Assembly: GCA_003600225.1 (NCBI GenBank)
Contig: QZFT01000014.1
Location: 1-64,000, forward strand
Reading direction: 5' to 3'
DNA length: 64,000 nucleotides
From: Pseudonocardiaceae bacterium YIM PH 21723
GTDB lineage: Bacteria > Actinomycetota > Actinomycetes > Mycobacteriales > Pseudonocardiaceae
In this document: positions 31,801-40,063 of the stretch, piece by piece
How the letters are laid out: each line of letters starts with the position of its first letter
Numbering within the stretch: position 1 is the stretch's first letter
Notes under the pieces: generated by a model
The model's input: the letters and a program-made list of their open reading frames with translations, nothing else
What the model was told of the DNA's origin: nothing
Databases searched by the model: none
Program-made: the position numbers and the translations under genes

Positions 31801-33391
31801 CGCATGCTTTGGCTTTGAGTTTGACCTCCCGAACTATCTGGGTCAGCGTCCCCCGGTAGGCCTGTTCGTTGTAGCCCGGCACGACTGGGGGATGAGAAAT
31901 ATTCTCGGCATCCCGCAATCTGCGGATCTGGTCGTTGAGTGCTGCGCTGCGGGATTTGAGCTTCGTTCGCTGGGTGGCCAAAGTCCCCAGTTTCTTGGTG
32001 AGTTCCTCTGGGCTCGATGTCGTTACTGCTTCGGACAAGGCATCGAGACTTTGCTCGAGTTCCTTAGCGGCGTCCTTGCTGCCTCCGGCGAGTAGGACAC
32101 ACAGGCGGCGCATATCGGCGGGGATCTTCTCCCGCAACACTCGAAGTGCTTGATCTTTCTGACTGGTCACCAGTACGCGCAAACCGCGTGCGAGCAAAGC
32201 GGACACCAGGTTCGCGATAGTGTGGGTCTTTCCTGTCCCTGGCGGACCTTGGACCACTACCGAAGTCTCGTCGCGTAGCAGATCGAGTACTCGCATCTGC
32301 TCGTCGTTGGCAGGAAGCGGGAACAGCGGATCTGCGCCGAGTACGTCGCTGGAGGTTGCTCCTTGTTCGCTCAGCCATCGTTCGCGCACAGTCACTTCAG
32401 TGTCGACGACCAGCTGAGCCAAGGCCACAGGCACCTGCGCACCCTCCTCCGTCAGGCTGGCGCTGATCCGGCGGTAGGTCTCGGCCAGCAGGGCCTGGCT
32501 TCGGGGGCGGAGCAGCAGCGCGGGAGAGGCACTGAGCTGCGGCCGTGAGGGCAGCCGATCGCCGATGACCCGCACATCGGCTCGTTCGACCGACTCGGTG
32601 AACGCGACGCCCAGCCACCGTTCGATCTCGGAGATCATCTCGGAATCCAGCAAGCCGGAATCGCTCGTCAACATGCTCTGTTTGATGACCCGGCCACTGT
32701 CGGGCTGGTAGAGATCTTGATCCTCAAAGAGCTCGCGGTCCTCGAACCTGCGCTTGCCACCGGCCAAAGTGACCGTTATCTCGGCGGTCACTCGGTCAAG
32801 TTTGGGGACGACCGGCTCAGTCAGCAGATGGCGACGTATTCGTTCGCCATCCGGGGCCTGCCAGCAGATGAGGCCTATCGCAAGTACGAACTCGAATCGG
32901 TCGTCTTGCTGTTCCATGGTCTTGGCGGCAGATTCAAGCGTCTCATAGAAGCGACGCCGTTCACGGGTCTTGTGCTGCTCGGTCGACCACGAACGCCACT
33001 GGGCAAGCCATCGGTCGAACTCCCTTCGAATGGTCGCCGGCGGCTGATCCTGTGCCTCGGTGCCCGGATCATGATCGAACAACTCGGGTTCGGGTCCGTC
33101 GTATCCGGTGAGCCGATCCAAGTCCACCCAGTCATGCAGCACCTGAGGCAGTCGGGGCTGTGGCAACAACCGTGGTGGCTGCACACGAAGAAGTACATCA
33201 TCGCGGGCCTGCGGAGTGAGCCGAATGCCCTCTGGCAGCTCGCGTAGCCAGATCTTCAGCTCGGGTGTACCAGTCTCCTCGGACTGGATGTCCCGGATGG
33301 GATTGCGCTGCGCCGCGTCGGTGACCTCTGCCAGGAAGTTCATCAGGCTGGTCGTCTTCTGCAAGGCATCGAGATCAGCGGCCTGTGACAT
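28877..33391 (-). CDS. SF1 (Upf1-like) helicase with C-terminal Vsr/DUF559-like nuclease
   Basis: About 1504 residues. The N-terminal region of about 360 residues is unassigned. An SF1 helicase follows: Walker A QGPPGTGKTHT (about 381-391), Walker B VIVDEASQ (about 1072-1079), the REHFRCMPEI stretch (about 1158) and the VAASRAKDQMWLF motif (about 1314). Roughly 680 residues of helical, coiled-coil-like sequence separate the Walker motifs. The C-terminus is a PD-(D/E)xK-type domain: RKLDLVVVG, then AIECDGHQWH (about 1400-1423) and MRWDVLRIRESEF. The ATG at 33391 is set by AGGGGAAAGGGAA upstream. The layout resembles defence helicase-nucleases such as Hhe, but I see no DUF4011 start motif. Confidence 0.85.
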   Translation of the reverse strand: MSQAADLDALQKTTSLMNFLAEVTDAAQRNPIRDIQSEETGTPELKIWLRELPEGIRLTPQARDDVLLRVQPPRLLPQPRLPQVLHDWVDLDRLTGYDGPEPELFDHDPGTEAQDQPPATIRREFDRWLAQWRSWSTEQHKTRERRRFYETLESAAKTMEQQDDRFEFVLAIGLICWQAPDGERIRRHLLTEPVVPKLDRVTAEITVTLAGGKRRFEDRELFEDQDLYQPDSGRVIKQSMLTSDSGLLDSEMISEIERWLGVAFTESVERADVRVIGDRLPSRPQLSASPALLLRPRSQALLAETYRRISASLTEEGAQVPVALAQLVVDTEVTVRERWLSEQGATSSDVLGADPLFPLPANDEQMRVLDLLRDETSVVVQGPPGTGKTHTIANLVSALLARGLRVLVTSQKDQALRVLREKIPADMRRLCVLLAGGSKDAAKELEQSLDALSEAVTTSSPEELTKKLGTLATQRTKLKSRSAALNDQIRRLRDAENISHPPVVPGYNEQAYRGTLTQIVREVKLKAKACEWIPTVDLGQPDRPPLSTAELVELRRLLRSDTPQRRIRGGQRFPDSDELPDPAELTEIIYAERDAQRTAHEDTSQLTQRVATLDIAHLREMADWGQAVRADLLRLGFTEEGTPGVGQTWVVRAVNDGFSGRHAGIWGHLREVRSEAERLQTNLQAQGVRFVIEMPPMNAMGIGRARGLLNAGRALKKYLAEGGKLRTYLPKSPAQKNAEELLSLVKVDGQPPTALPQLGATLDRLEAEVAAAQLALKWADAGVPVSTERLTATLSELDDNDRQLEIVERLSAVHHAVQNRFLQGGVSTDLGTPQRFLRALGAIPAALRYVELERARTQVTTLLARVQQVAAVPGSCPELSKLVDAVRDRDSDAYRRGLTLIEVARTEHDDEHRRAQLHRTLKEAHPELCELLELTVEETAWDEWLRDLPAAWAWSKAEQFVQLHRTADEERLLLAEYDQVEYQIDRTTKQLAATQALRACLLRMSDKHARALRSYREHMNKVGAGSGLKAGEFRRAAKAAMEKAKDAVPAWVVPLPNLLDNIAAERNSFDVVIVDEASQVGVEQLFLLWMAPRVIVVGDDQQCTPGPSRMGKLEPLFARLHDHLRDVDQEIRQHFTSKSHLYGMLSARSGKNAVTRLREHFRCMPEIITWSSTQFYGEEGRPGLVPLRERTSDDLEPLKVVYVEGGFIEGRDTKRRNPIEAKRLVAQLSECLSDPRYAGKSFGVVVLQGHGQVKLLELEINAAITPEQRAERKIRVGSPAEFQGDERDVIFLSMLVAEPPNAQYATSARQSFNVAASRAKDQMWLFSSVRLDQLKPQDLRSSLMAYMMNPPSVFGASPDLDQVSDTSRCEPFDSLFEQLVYRAIKKRGYHVVPQHPVGSRKLDLVVVGDGGRVAIECDGHQWHTSPEQQTSDARRDLELRRMRWDVLRIRESEFEFDPERELAPLWQHLAERNIHPHFNADVASTWSPIDLSHSADDELSGAVQ

Positions 33392-33973
33392 GGGATTCCC
33401 TTTCCCCTGAATCGAATCCAACAGCACAGAATGGCGATCGGCGGGTACCGGCGCAACGCTTACCGTCGGTAACACCCAATCGCCGTAATATGTGGTTTGG
33501 TCTATCTGCTCTGAGTTGCCGGCGGCACGTTTGTTGGGCGTCGTAGCCCACGCATGTCAGGAATGCTAGGACAATGCAATCATCCATCGAACGCGATAGA
33601 TGAGTAGATAAGGCGTCTTTGTCTTGTTGTGTCAGAAATAGACATCGATGTCAGAAGTTCAATGGACGATGCGAGACTCGGGGCGGGGCGTCGGATGTTG
33701 TGCTGATCACCTGCACAAACAGGTGCCGCCCGAGTGGGTCACGGCGCATCGCCACAGGCACAGGAGCATTTCGATCTTCAGCCGGTACTCGACGTGGTAA
33801 AGGGCTACTGGCTGAGGGCCATGTTCTCTCTCGACCACGCGGCCGTGGACATCGTGTTCGCGGACAAGCTCCGGGTGGAGATCGAGGACCGCAAGGCATC
33901 CCACCGTCAGAACCATCGTGAGTAACCGGGTTCGCTACACCTAGCGAGCGGCGCCGCAGAAAGGCCGGCTGAC
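33392..33973. other. AT-richer intergenic stretch beside the defence-like module
   Basis: These 582 bases hold no convincing gene. Composition is visibly lower in GC between about 33480 and 33680 than anywhere else in the window. Short frames at 33707-33916 (minus) and 33734-33925 (plus) overlap each other, lack ribosome binding sites and match nothing I know. The helicase promoter should lie at its left end, and the right end borders the ABC operon terminus, so it may mark the edge of an acquired segment. Confidence 0.5.
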
Positions 33974-34828
33974 TCAGTCCCTGCGTCCCCGCGCGGCCCG
34001 CAGATAGCCCATGACCAGGGACTCCAGGTCGGGCTCGGTTCCCGCCCAGCCGTCCGGCACCGACACGGTGTCCCGCATCAGCAGGGTGGCCTGCCGCTCG
34101 GTCCGGGTCGCGCTGACCAGGGTGCCCTCCGGTTCCGGCGAATCCGCCGGGCCGACCAGGATCCGGTGTTCGGCGAGCACGTCCTCGATGTCCCCGTCCA
34201 CCTGCACGTGGCCCTTGTCGATCAGCAGCAGGTGATCGCACACCTCACGCAGATCGCCCAGCAGGTGCGAGGACATCACCACGGTGGTCCCGCGATCGGC
34301 GACCTCGGTCATCACCAGCCGCAGCGTCTCGTCCCGCGCGAGGGGATCCAGGTCGGACAGCGGCTCGTCCAGCAACAGCACCTTCGGCAGCCGGCCGAGG
34401 GCCAGGGCGATCGCCAGCTGGCTGCGGGCACCCGCGGACAGCTCGCCGACCTTGGCCTTCGGGTCGACGCCCGCCAGCAGGTCCAGGATCTCGGTGACCC
34501 GTTCGTCCGACCAGCGGTCGTTCATCGCCCGCGCGGCCTTGATCTGCTCGCGCACGGTGAAGTCGCGGTACAGCGGCCTGCTCTGGGCCAGGAACGCCAC
34601 ATCCGGATGGGTCCGGTTCCGCACCGGGGTGCCGTGCACCCACAGCTCGCCCTCGGTGGGCCGGATCAGGCCCGCGGCCATGCCCAGCAGGGTGCTCTTG
34701 CCCGCGCCGTTCGGGCCGACGAGGGCCACGACCTTGCCCTCGGGCAGTTCGAACGAGCAGTCGCGCACGGCCCAGCCCCGGCGGAACTTCTTGCCAAGGC
34801 CGCTACAGCTCAGCGCGCCGTCCATCAT
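33974..34828 (-). CDS. ABC transporter ATP-binding protein (last gene of the operon)
   Basis: A 284-residue ATPase with Walker A GPNGAGKS (about 38-45), a Q-loop in LAQSRPLY, an ABC signature LSAGARSQ (about 136-143, with A in place of the usual second G), Walker B VLLLDEP and the H-loop SSHLLG. It pairs with the permeases encoded upstream in the operon and is related to the first-gene ATPase at 40060. The ATG at 34828 overlaps the GntR stop by four bases. A second ATG at 34825 has better spacing from GAGGAG. Confidence 0.9.
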   Translation of the reverse strand: MMDGALSCSGLGKKFRRGWAVRDCSFELPEGKVVALVGPNGAGKSTLLGMAAGLIRPTEGELWVHGTPVRNRTHPDVAFLAQSRPLYRDFTVREQIKAARAMNDRWSDERVTEILDLLAGVDPKAKVGELSAGARSQLAIALALGRLPKVLLLDEPLSDLDPLARDETLRLVMTEVADRGTTVVMSSHLLGDLREVCDHLLLIDKGHVQVDGDIEDVLAEHRILVGPADSPEPEGTLVSATRTERQATLLMRDTVSVPDGWAGTEPDLESLVMGYLRAARGRRD

Positions 34829-35229
34829 GACTCCTCAACACCGAACTGCTCTTGACGGACGACCGCGTACATCGCGTCCACGTCCTCCACGCCCAAGCCG
34901 CCCTGGACCGCCTTGCTCATCCAGGCGCTCAGTTCCTGTCGCAGCGGGCTCTCGTCCGACCCGGCCTCGCTCGCCAGTGATTTCGTGACGAATGTACCCA
35001 GCCCGCGCCGGGCCTCGACCAGGCCCTCACGTTCGAGTTCCCGGTACGCCTTCAGCACGGTATTGGGGTTCACGGCGGTCGCCTCGACCACCTCCCGCGC
35101 TGTGGGTAGCCGGTCGCCGGGGTTCAGCAGCCCCAGGCGCATGGCCTGTTTGGCCTGCTGGATGATCTGCATGTAGGTCGAGACCCCCGAGCGCCGGTCG
35201 ATCCGGAACTCGATCACATCGGGCAGCAT
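34825..35229 (-). CDS. GntR regulator, YtrA subfamily
   Basis: A 134-residue regulator: winged helix (LPTAREVVEATAVNPNTVLKAYRELEREG, read in pieces at about residues 41-69) plus a short C-terminal tail for dimerisation. This is the YtrA type, which typically autoregulates ABC transporter operons responding to envelope-active compounds. It sits between the permease genes and the second ATPase gene. The candidate operator is the palindrome at 40989-41010, ahead of the first gene. Start ATG 35229, 35 bases after the preceding permease stop. Confidence 0.9.
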   Translation of the reverse strand: MLPDVIEFRIDRRSGVSTYMQIIQQAKQAMRLGLLNPGDRLPTAREVVEATAVNPNTVLKAYRELEREGLVEARRGLGTFVTKSLASEAGSDESPLRQELSAWMSKAVQGGLGVEDVDAMYAVVRQEQFGVEES

Positions 35230-35264
35230 ATGCGCTCACCTCGCTCCGGGGCCGTTGCCACGCG

Positions 35265-36218
35265 TCAGACCTTCCTGCGGAGCAGGCCGATGGTGCCCAG
35301 GAAAAGCAGCACCGCCAGCCCCGCGAAGATCGACGCCTCCACCAGGTGCAGGGTTCCGGCCTCCGCCACGGGGATGACGTCCACGAACCCGTGCACCGCG
35401 CCGTGCTCGTGCCAGCAGGCCCATTGATCCGTGCTCGGGGCCGCCTGCCGGCAGTCGTGCAGCGCGGTCACGGCCTCTTGAGGGAGCACCTGTCCCTGAG
35501 CGTCCAGATATCCCCGGACGCCCGTCATCAGCGATCCGTCGGCCGGCCAGCCGCCGAGCTCGGTGACCAACCGGCGCCTGGGCAGCAGGAACGGGTGCAG
35601 GGCGTCCAGCGTCACCCGCGCCGCCACGGTGGCGGTGAGCGACACCACCATCGCGGGCAGGGTCCGCCGGAGGAGTGCCCCGGCGAAGGTTCCCAGCAGG
35701 ATGGCGAACAGCGTGTAGGAGGCCGGAGCCAGATCCGAGATGCCGAACCTGGTCCAGTAGTACGGCCCGCGGTCGTCGCCCGCCGCCAGGAGGAAGCGGA
35801 GCACCAGCCACTGCGCCGCGACGGTCAGCAGCAGCGACGGGAGCAGGATCACCGCGAGCCTGGTCAGCAGCCATCGGGTGCGGCTGATCGACTGGGTGAA
35901 GCCGAGGACATGCGTGCCCTGTTCGAGCTCGCGGGCGACCAGCGGTGCACCCAGGAACATGCCGAGCAGGACGGGTAGCGTCAGCAGACCGATCCGGGCG
36001 GCCTCCAGCCAGAAGTTCCAGGTCGCCGAGAACGCCTGGACCCGCTGGACGCACGGACCGATGTACTGGGCCTGACCCGCGCACTGGTCCAGGTGCAGTG
36101 TGCGGAAGTCCTCCGCGACCAGGGAGGTCAGCAGCGGCAGCACGAGCCCGCCCAGTACGAGCAGGCTCGCCAGGACGATCAGCTGCGGCCGGTAGCGCCG
36201 CCACATCAACCAGAACAT
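35265..36218 (-). CDS. ABC-2-type permease, paralogue 5
   Basis: About 317 residues, the last of five tandem paralogues. It has six or so membrane helices: a first helix after MFWLMWRRYRPQLI, the conserved block FLGAPLVARELEQGTHVLGF (about residues 90-109) and QSISRTRWLLTR. An extracytoplasmic loop with several cysteines precedes the final helix, ending in a basic tail (GTIGLLRRKV). The ATG at 36218 aligns with the starts of the other paralogues; a GTG at 36224 is two codons upstream. It is the most diverged copy. Confidence 0.8.
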   Translation of the reverse strand: MFWLMWRRYRPQLIVLASLLVLGGLVLPLLTSLVAEDFRTLHLDQCAGQAQYIGPCVQRVQAFSATWNFWLEAARIGLLTLPVLLGMFLGAPLVARELEQGTHVLGFTQSISRTRWLLTRLAVILLPSLLLTVAAQWLVLRFLLAAGDDRGPYYWTRFGISDLAPASYTLFAILLGTFAGALLRRTLPAMVVSLTATVAARVTLDALHPFLLPRRRLVTELGGWPADGSLMTGVRGYLDAQGQVLPQEAVTALHDCRQAAPSTDQWACWHEHGAVHGFVDVIPVAEAGTLHLVEASIFAGLAVLLFLGTIGLLRRKV

Positions 36219-36230
36219 CGGCACAGGATC

Positions 36231-37187
36231 TCAAACCCGCCCGCGCAGCACCCAGAAGGTGCCGATGACCAGCGCCGCCGCCAGGGCCACGCAGACCGAT
36301 CCCTCCACCAGGTGCAGCTTCCACGCGTCGGCGGCCGGCAGCACATCCGCGAACTGGTGCGCCAGGCCGTGACCGCGCCAGCAGTCATAACCGGGCTGGT
36401 CACAGGCCCGCATGATCGCGTTCACCTGGTCCCGGCCGAACTCCTGCCCCTGGGCCCCCACATATCCGGTTCGGTAGGACAACACGACCTCGGGTCCGCT
36501 GGGGGAGTAGTCCAGATCGCTCAGCACCCGCACCGGCGGAAACCACACCGTTCGCATGCTCAGCAGGGCCGCCCACCCCGCCACGAACACCCCCAGGGTG
36601 ATGGTCATGCCGGACAGGGTGCGCCTGGTGAGCGCCCCCAGGAACGCGCCGAGGCAGAAGACGAACAGCGTGAAGGCCAGTGGCGTGACGTTCGCCGAGA
36701 CGAAGGTGAGCGGCTCGTACGGTCCGGTGATCAGCGGCCCGAGGTCCCGCGCGCTGACCAGCCACCGGCTCACCAGCCACTGCAGCACCAGCAGCATCGA
36801 CAGCGCGGGCACCAGCCCGACCAGCAGCTTGGTGACCATCCACCGGGCCCGGCCGACGGACTGGGTGAAGGCCAGCACGTGGGTGCCCTGTTCCAGGTCC
36901 CGGGCGAACATCGGTGCCCCGAGGAACAGGCCGATCAGCCCGGGCAACGCGATGATGCCCACCTGACCGACCTTCATCAGGTCGAACCAGCGGTTCTGGA
37001 ACTCCGCCACCGGTTTCCGGCAGTCCGCGCTGATGCCCTGCTGGATCCAGCAGCCCGCCGGCTCGGCGGAGTGCAGATCGTCCAGCATCAGCCAGTGCAG
37101 CATGGCCAGGGCCGTGCCGACGACCAGTGACACCACGGCCAGGGTGATCAGTTGCGCCCGCTGTTGCCGCCATGCGACCCAGATCAT
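36231..37187 (-). CDS. ABC-2-type permease, paralogue 4
   Basis: A 318-residue permease beginning MIWVAWRQQRAQLITLAVV. It shows FLGAPMFARDLEQGTHVLAF followed by QSVGRARWMVTKL (about residues 88-120), and an outer loop with cysteines before the last helix. The strong GGAGGAGATC ahead of the ATG at 37187 marks a separately translated gene. It is separated from paralogue 3 by 58 bases, the largest gap among the permease genes. Confidence 0.85.
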   Translation of the reverse strand: MIWVAWRQQRAQLITLAVVSLVVGTALAMLHWLMLDDLHSAEPAGCWIQQGISADCRKPVAEFQNRWFDLMKVGQVGIIALPGLIGLFLGAPMFARDLEQGTHVLAFTQSVGRARWMVTKLLVGLVPALSMLLVLQWLVSRWLVSARDLGPLITGPYEPLTFVSANVTPLAFTLFVFCLGAFLGALTRRTLSGMTITLGVFVAGWAALLSMRTVWFPPVRVLSDLDYSPSGPEVVLSYRTGYVGAQGQEFGRDQVNAIMRACDQPGYDCWRGHGLAHQFADVLPAADAWKLHLVEGSVCVALAAALVIGTFWVLRGRV

Positions 37188-37245
37188 GATCTCCTCCAGG
37201 GGCCGGGCGGGCCGGCGTCGAACGCCGGCCCGCCGACCGGCCAGG

Positions 37246-38220
37246 TCACGTGCGTCGCCGCACCAGGATCAGGGTCGCGGCGAACAGCAGCGCGGTGACT
37301 CCGAGGAAGATCGCGCCCTCCACCAGGTGCAGCTGTCCGGCCATCGGCTCGGTGATCATGTCCGTGAAGTGCTTCGCCATCCCCTTCTGCTCCATGCAGG
37401 GGAAGAACTGGGTGTTGTCGACCGACGTGGCCTTGCACTGGGTTGACGCCGCGCTCGCCACCTCGTCGGGCACCACATGCCCCTGCGCGTCGAGGTAGCC
37501 GCTGTCCACCCTGATCTGCTTGACCTCGCCGTAGACACCCGCCGTATCAGGCAACCCGGTGATCTTCCGTTCCGGGGAGATCAGCTTGAAGCGCAGGGTC
37601 TCCAGTGCCACCCGCAGCACCACGAACCCAACCAGCGTGATCAGCATGCCGGTCAGCAGCCTGCGGGCCAGCACACCGGTGAACAGACCCAGCGAGAACG
37701 CGAAGAGCGTGTACACGACCGGTGCGATGTGCTGAATGCCGAAGACGTTCATGTCGAAGGGCCCCACACGCAGCGGCCCCAGATCACCGGCCGCCGACAG
37801 CCACCAGTTGATCAGCGACTGCCCGGCCAGCACCAGCACCAGGGCGGGCAGCAGGCCCACCGCGATGTTGGTGAGCATCCACCGGGTGCGGCTCACCGAC
37901 TGGGTGAAGGCCAGCACGTGGGTACCCTGCTCGATCTCCCTGGCGAGCAGGGGCACACCGATGAACAGGCCGATCAGCAGCGGCAGGACCAGGAGACCCA
38001 GCTGGGCCGCCCGCATCGGTGTGTACCAGGCCAGCTGGAACGGTGCCTTCGGCTTGCCGCAGCCTTCCAGCCCGGTGGTCAGACAGCCCTCCAGACCCAT
38101 GCTGTGCAGGTCCGCCAGCATCATCGGCCGCATGATCAGCACCGCCGCGCTGCCGACGACCAGGAGAACCAGCAGCGTGATCAGCTGAAGCCGCTGCCTG
38201 CGTAATGCCACCCAGATCAT
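37246..38220 (-). CDS. ABC-2-type permease, paralogue 3
   Basis: A 324-residue permease beginning MIWVALRRQRLQLITLLV. The conserved block FIGVPLLAREIEQGTHVLAF is followed by QSVSRTRWMLTN. The outer loop contains two cysteine pairs (GCLTTGLEGC near the first helix, and cysteines about residue 262 and 273). The last helix ends with VRRRT. The start overlaps the stop of paralogue 2 by four bases (ATGA). Confidence 0.85.
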   Translation of the reverse strand: MIWVALRRQRLQLITLLVLLVVGSAAVLIMRPMMLADLHSMGLEGCLTTGLEGCGKPKAPFQLAWYTPMRAAQLGLLVLPLLIGLFIGVPLLAREIEQGTHVLAFTQSVSRTRWMLTNIAVGLLPALVLVLAGQSLINWWLSAAGDLGPLRVGPFDMNVFGIQHIAPVVYTLFAFSLGLFTGVLARRLLTGMLITLVGFVVLRVALETLRFKLISPERKITGLPDTAGVYGEVKQIRVDSGYLDAQGHVVPDEVASAASTQCKATSVDNTQFFPCMEQKGMAKHFTDMITEPMAGQLHLVEGAIFLGVTALLFAATLILVRRRT

Positions 38221-39191
38221 GACTGCCTCCGCAGTACGAGAATCGTTCCCGCGACAAGGAGCGCGGTGAGAACAAGGAAGATCGATCCCTCGATGAGGTG
38301 CATCGTGCCCGCCTGGGACACCGGGATCGCGTCGGCGTAGGTACCGGTCAGGCCGTGGTCGCGGAGACACGCGTAGGTGTCCTTGACGCCCTCGGCGAAG
38401 CACTGCTGCGTGATCTTGCTCGACTGCTCGTAGGGAACGGCCTGGCCGCTCGCGTCGAGGTAGCCGCCCATCCCCACGTTCAACGCGCCCTTCGGGGTCT
38501 GGAAGCCGACCTCGACCGGCGAGGCGATCCGCTCGGTGGGCAGCAGCCGGTCCTGCAGGCTCCCCAGGAAGGCCCGGAGAGCCACGAACACGCCCAGGGT
38601 CACCGTCATGCCGACCAGTACGCGTCGGGCGAGGGCTCCGACGAACATGCCCAGGCAGAAGGCGAACAGCGTGTACGTCAGCGGCGCGATGTTCGCGCTG
38701 CCGAAGATGAAGGTGGAGTACGGGCCGCCATCGAGCGGGCCGAACTCGCCTGCGGTCAGTGCCCACCAGCTGACCAGCTTCTGCAGGATCAGCAGCACCG
38801 CCAGCGCGGGGAGCAGCCCCACCAGGATCTTGCTCAGCGCCCAGCGCACCCGGCTCACCGACTGGCTGGTGGCCAGCACGTGGGTGCCCTGCTCGAATTC
38901 CCGGGCGAACAGCGGGGCGCCGATGAACATGCCGATCAGCACGGGCAGCAGGAGGAGGCCCAGCATGCCGAGCTTGATCGTGTCGTACCAGGACTTCTGG
39001 AACTCGTCGATCTTCTTGCTGCACTCGGCCAGACCGGCCGGGGACGCCCCGTGGCAGTTCTCCAGCCCCAGCCGGGCCAGGTCGCCGACCATGGACGAGC
39101 GCAGTAGTAACACGGCGGCCGCGCCCAGGACCAGGATGGCCAGCAGGGTGATCAGTTGGGTGCGTTGCTGGCGGTAGGAAACCCAGATCAT
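38217..39191 (-). CDS. ABC-2-type permease, paralogue 2
   Basis: A 324-residue permease beginning MIWVSYRQQRTQLITLLA. It keeps FIGAPLFAREFEQGTHVLAT and QSVSRVRWALSK, with a cysteine-bearing outer loop (AEGVKDTYACL) before the final helix. The start at 39191 overlaps the end of paralogue 1 by four bases, and its end overlaps paralogue 3. The frame extends upstream to 39371, but only within paralogue 1 coding DNA. Confidence 0.85.
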   Translation of the reverse strand: MIWVSYRQQRTQLITLLAILVLGAAAVLLLRSSMVGDLARLGLENCHGASPAGLAECSKKIDEFQKSWYDTIKLGMLGLLLLPVLIGMFIGAPLFAREFEQGTHVLATSQSVSRVRWALSKILVGLLPALAVLLILQKLVSWWALTAGEFGPLDGGPYSTFIFGSANIAPLTYTLFAFCLGMFVGALARRVLVGMTVTLGVFVALRAFLGSLQDRLLPTERIASPVEVGFQTPKGALNVGMGGYLDASGQAVPYEQSSKITQQCFAEGVKDTYACLRDHGLTGTYADAIPVSQAGTMHLIEGSIFLVLTALLVAGTILVLRRQS

Positions 39192-40063
39192 GTCTGCCTC
39201 TTCAGTAGGAACAGGGTGCCGGTGAACAACAGGGCGGCGAGGCCGGTGAAGATCGCGCCTTCCACCAGGTGCATGTGACCCGCCGCGGTCACCGGGATGC
39301 GATAGGCGAGGTTGCTGACCAGTCCGAGGTCGATCATGCAGGACGGCGCGCCGTCGCCCTTGGGTAGGCACGCCTGCAGGACCACGTCCTCGACCTCGGC
39401 GGACACCGGCTGCCCCTGCGGGCCCAGATATCCGGCGCCGGCGAGCAGCAGGTCATTGTGCGGCCGGACCAGGGTCTCCTCGGCGACCGCGGTGACGACG
39501 CGCTCCGGCGGCACCAGCCGGTGGTGTTGGTCGGCCAGTGCCATGCGCAGCACCACGAACCCGCCCAGCGTCGTGGCCATGGCGACCAGCGTGCGCTTGA
39601 ACAGGGCGCCGGCGAACATGCCCAGTGCGAGCGCGAACAGCGTGTAGCTCAGCGGGGCCACGTGCGAGGTGTCGAAGTTGAAGCCCCGGTACGGTCCCAC
39701 GTGCAGCGGACCGGCCTCGCCCGCGGCCAGTACCCAGTCGTTGACCAGCCATTGCAGTACCAGGACCACCAGTGCCGCCGGTACCGTGGCGATCACGATC
39801 TTGCCAAGCGCCCAGCGTGTCCGGTTCTGCGCCTGGCTGGTGGCCAGTACGTGGGTGCCCTGCTCGAATTCGCGGGCGAACAGCGGGGCGCCGACGAACA
39901 TGCCGATCAGCAACGGCAGCACCATGACGCCGATCTGGCCGAGCCGGACCATGTCGCCGCCGGAGATCGAGCGCAGCAGCAGGATGGCGGCCGAGCCGAG
40001 GACCAGGATGCCCAGCAGGGTGATCAGCTGCACCCGCTGCCGGCGCAGGGCGACCCAGGTCAT
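39188..40063 (-). CDS. ABC-2-type permease, paralogue 1
   Basis: A 291-residue permease, the shortest copy, beginning MTWVALRRQRVQLITLLG. It has FVGAPLFAREFEQGTHVLAT and QAQNRTRWALGK. It lacks about 30 residues between the first and second helix that the others have. Its ATG at 40063 overlaps the end of the first ATPase gene by four bases, so the ATPase and permeases are translationally coupled. Confidence 0.85.
   Translation of the reverse strand: MTWVALRRQRVQLITLLGILVLGSAAILLLRSISGGDMVRLGQIGVMVLPLLIGMFVGAPLFAREFEQGTHVLATSQAQNRTRWALGKIVIATVPAALVVLVLQWLVNDWVLAAGEAGPLHVGPYRGFNFDTSHVAPLSYTLFALALGMFAGALFKRTLVAMATTLGGFVVLRMALADQHHRLVPPERVVTAVAEETLVRPHNDLLLAGAGYLGPQGQPVSAEVEDVVLQACLPKGDGAPSCMIDLGLVSNLAYRIPVTAAGHMHLVEGAIFTGLAALLFTGTLFLLKRQT

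Noticed and set aside
28877-33391. Naming the helicase-nuclease as Hhe or Mokosh
   Set aside because: The helicase core and Vsr-like end are similar in kind, but I cannot see the DUF4011 start motif of Hhe or the phospholipase D-type part of Mokosh, so a name would be overstated.
33707-33925. Two short overlapping frames between the helicase and the ABC operon
   Set aside because: They overlap on opposite strands, lack ribosome binding sites and match no recognised protein.
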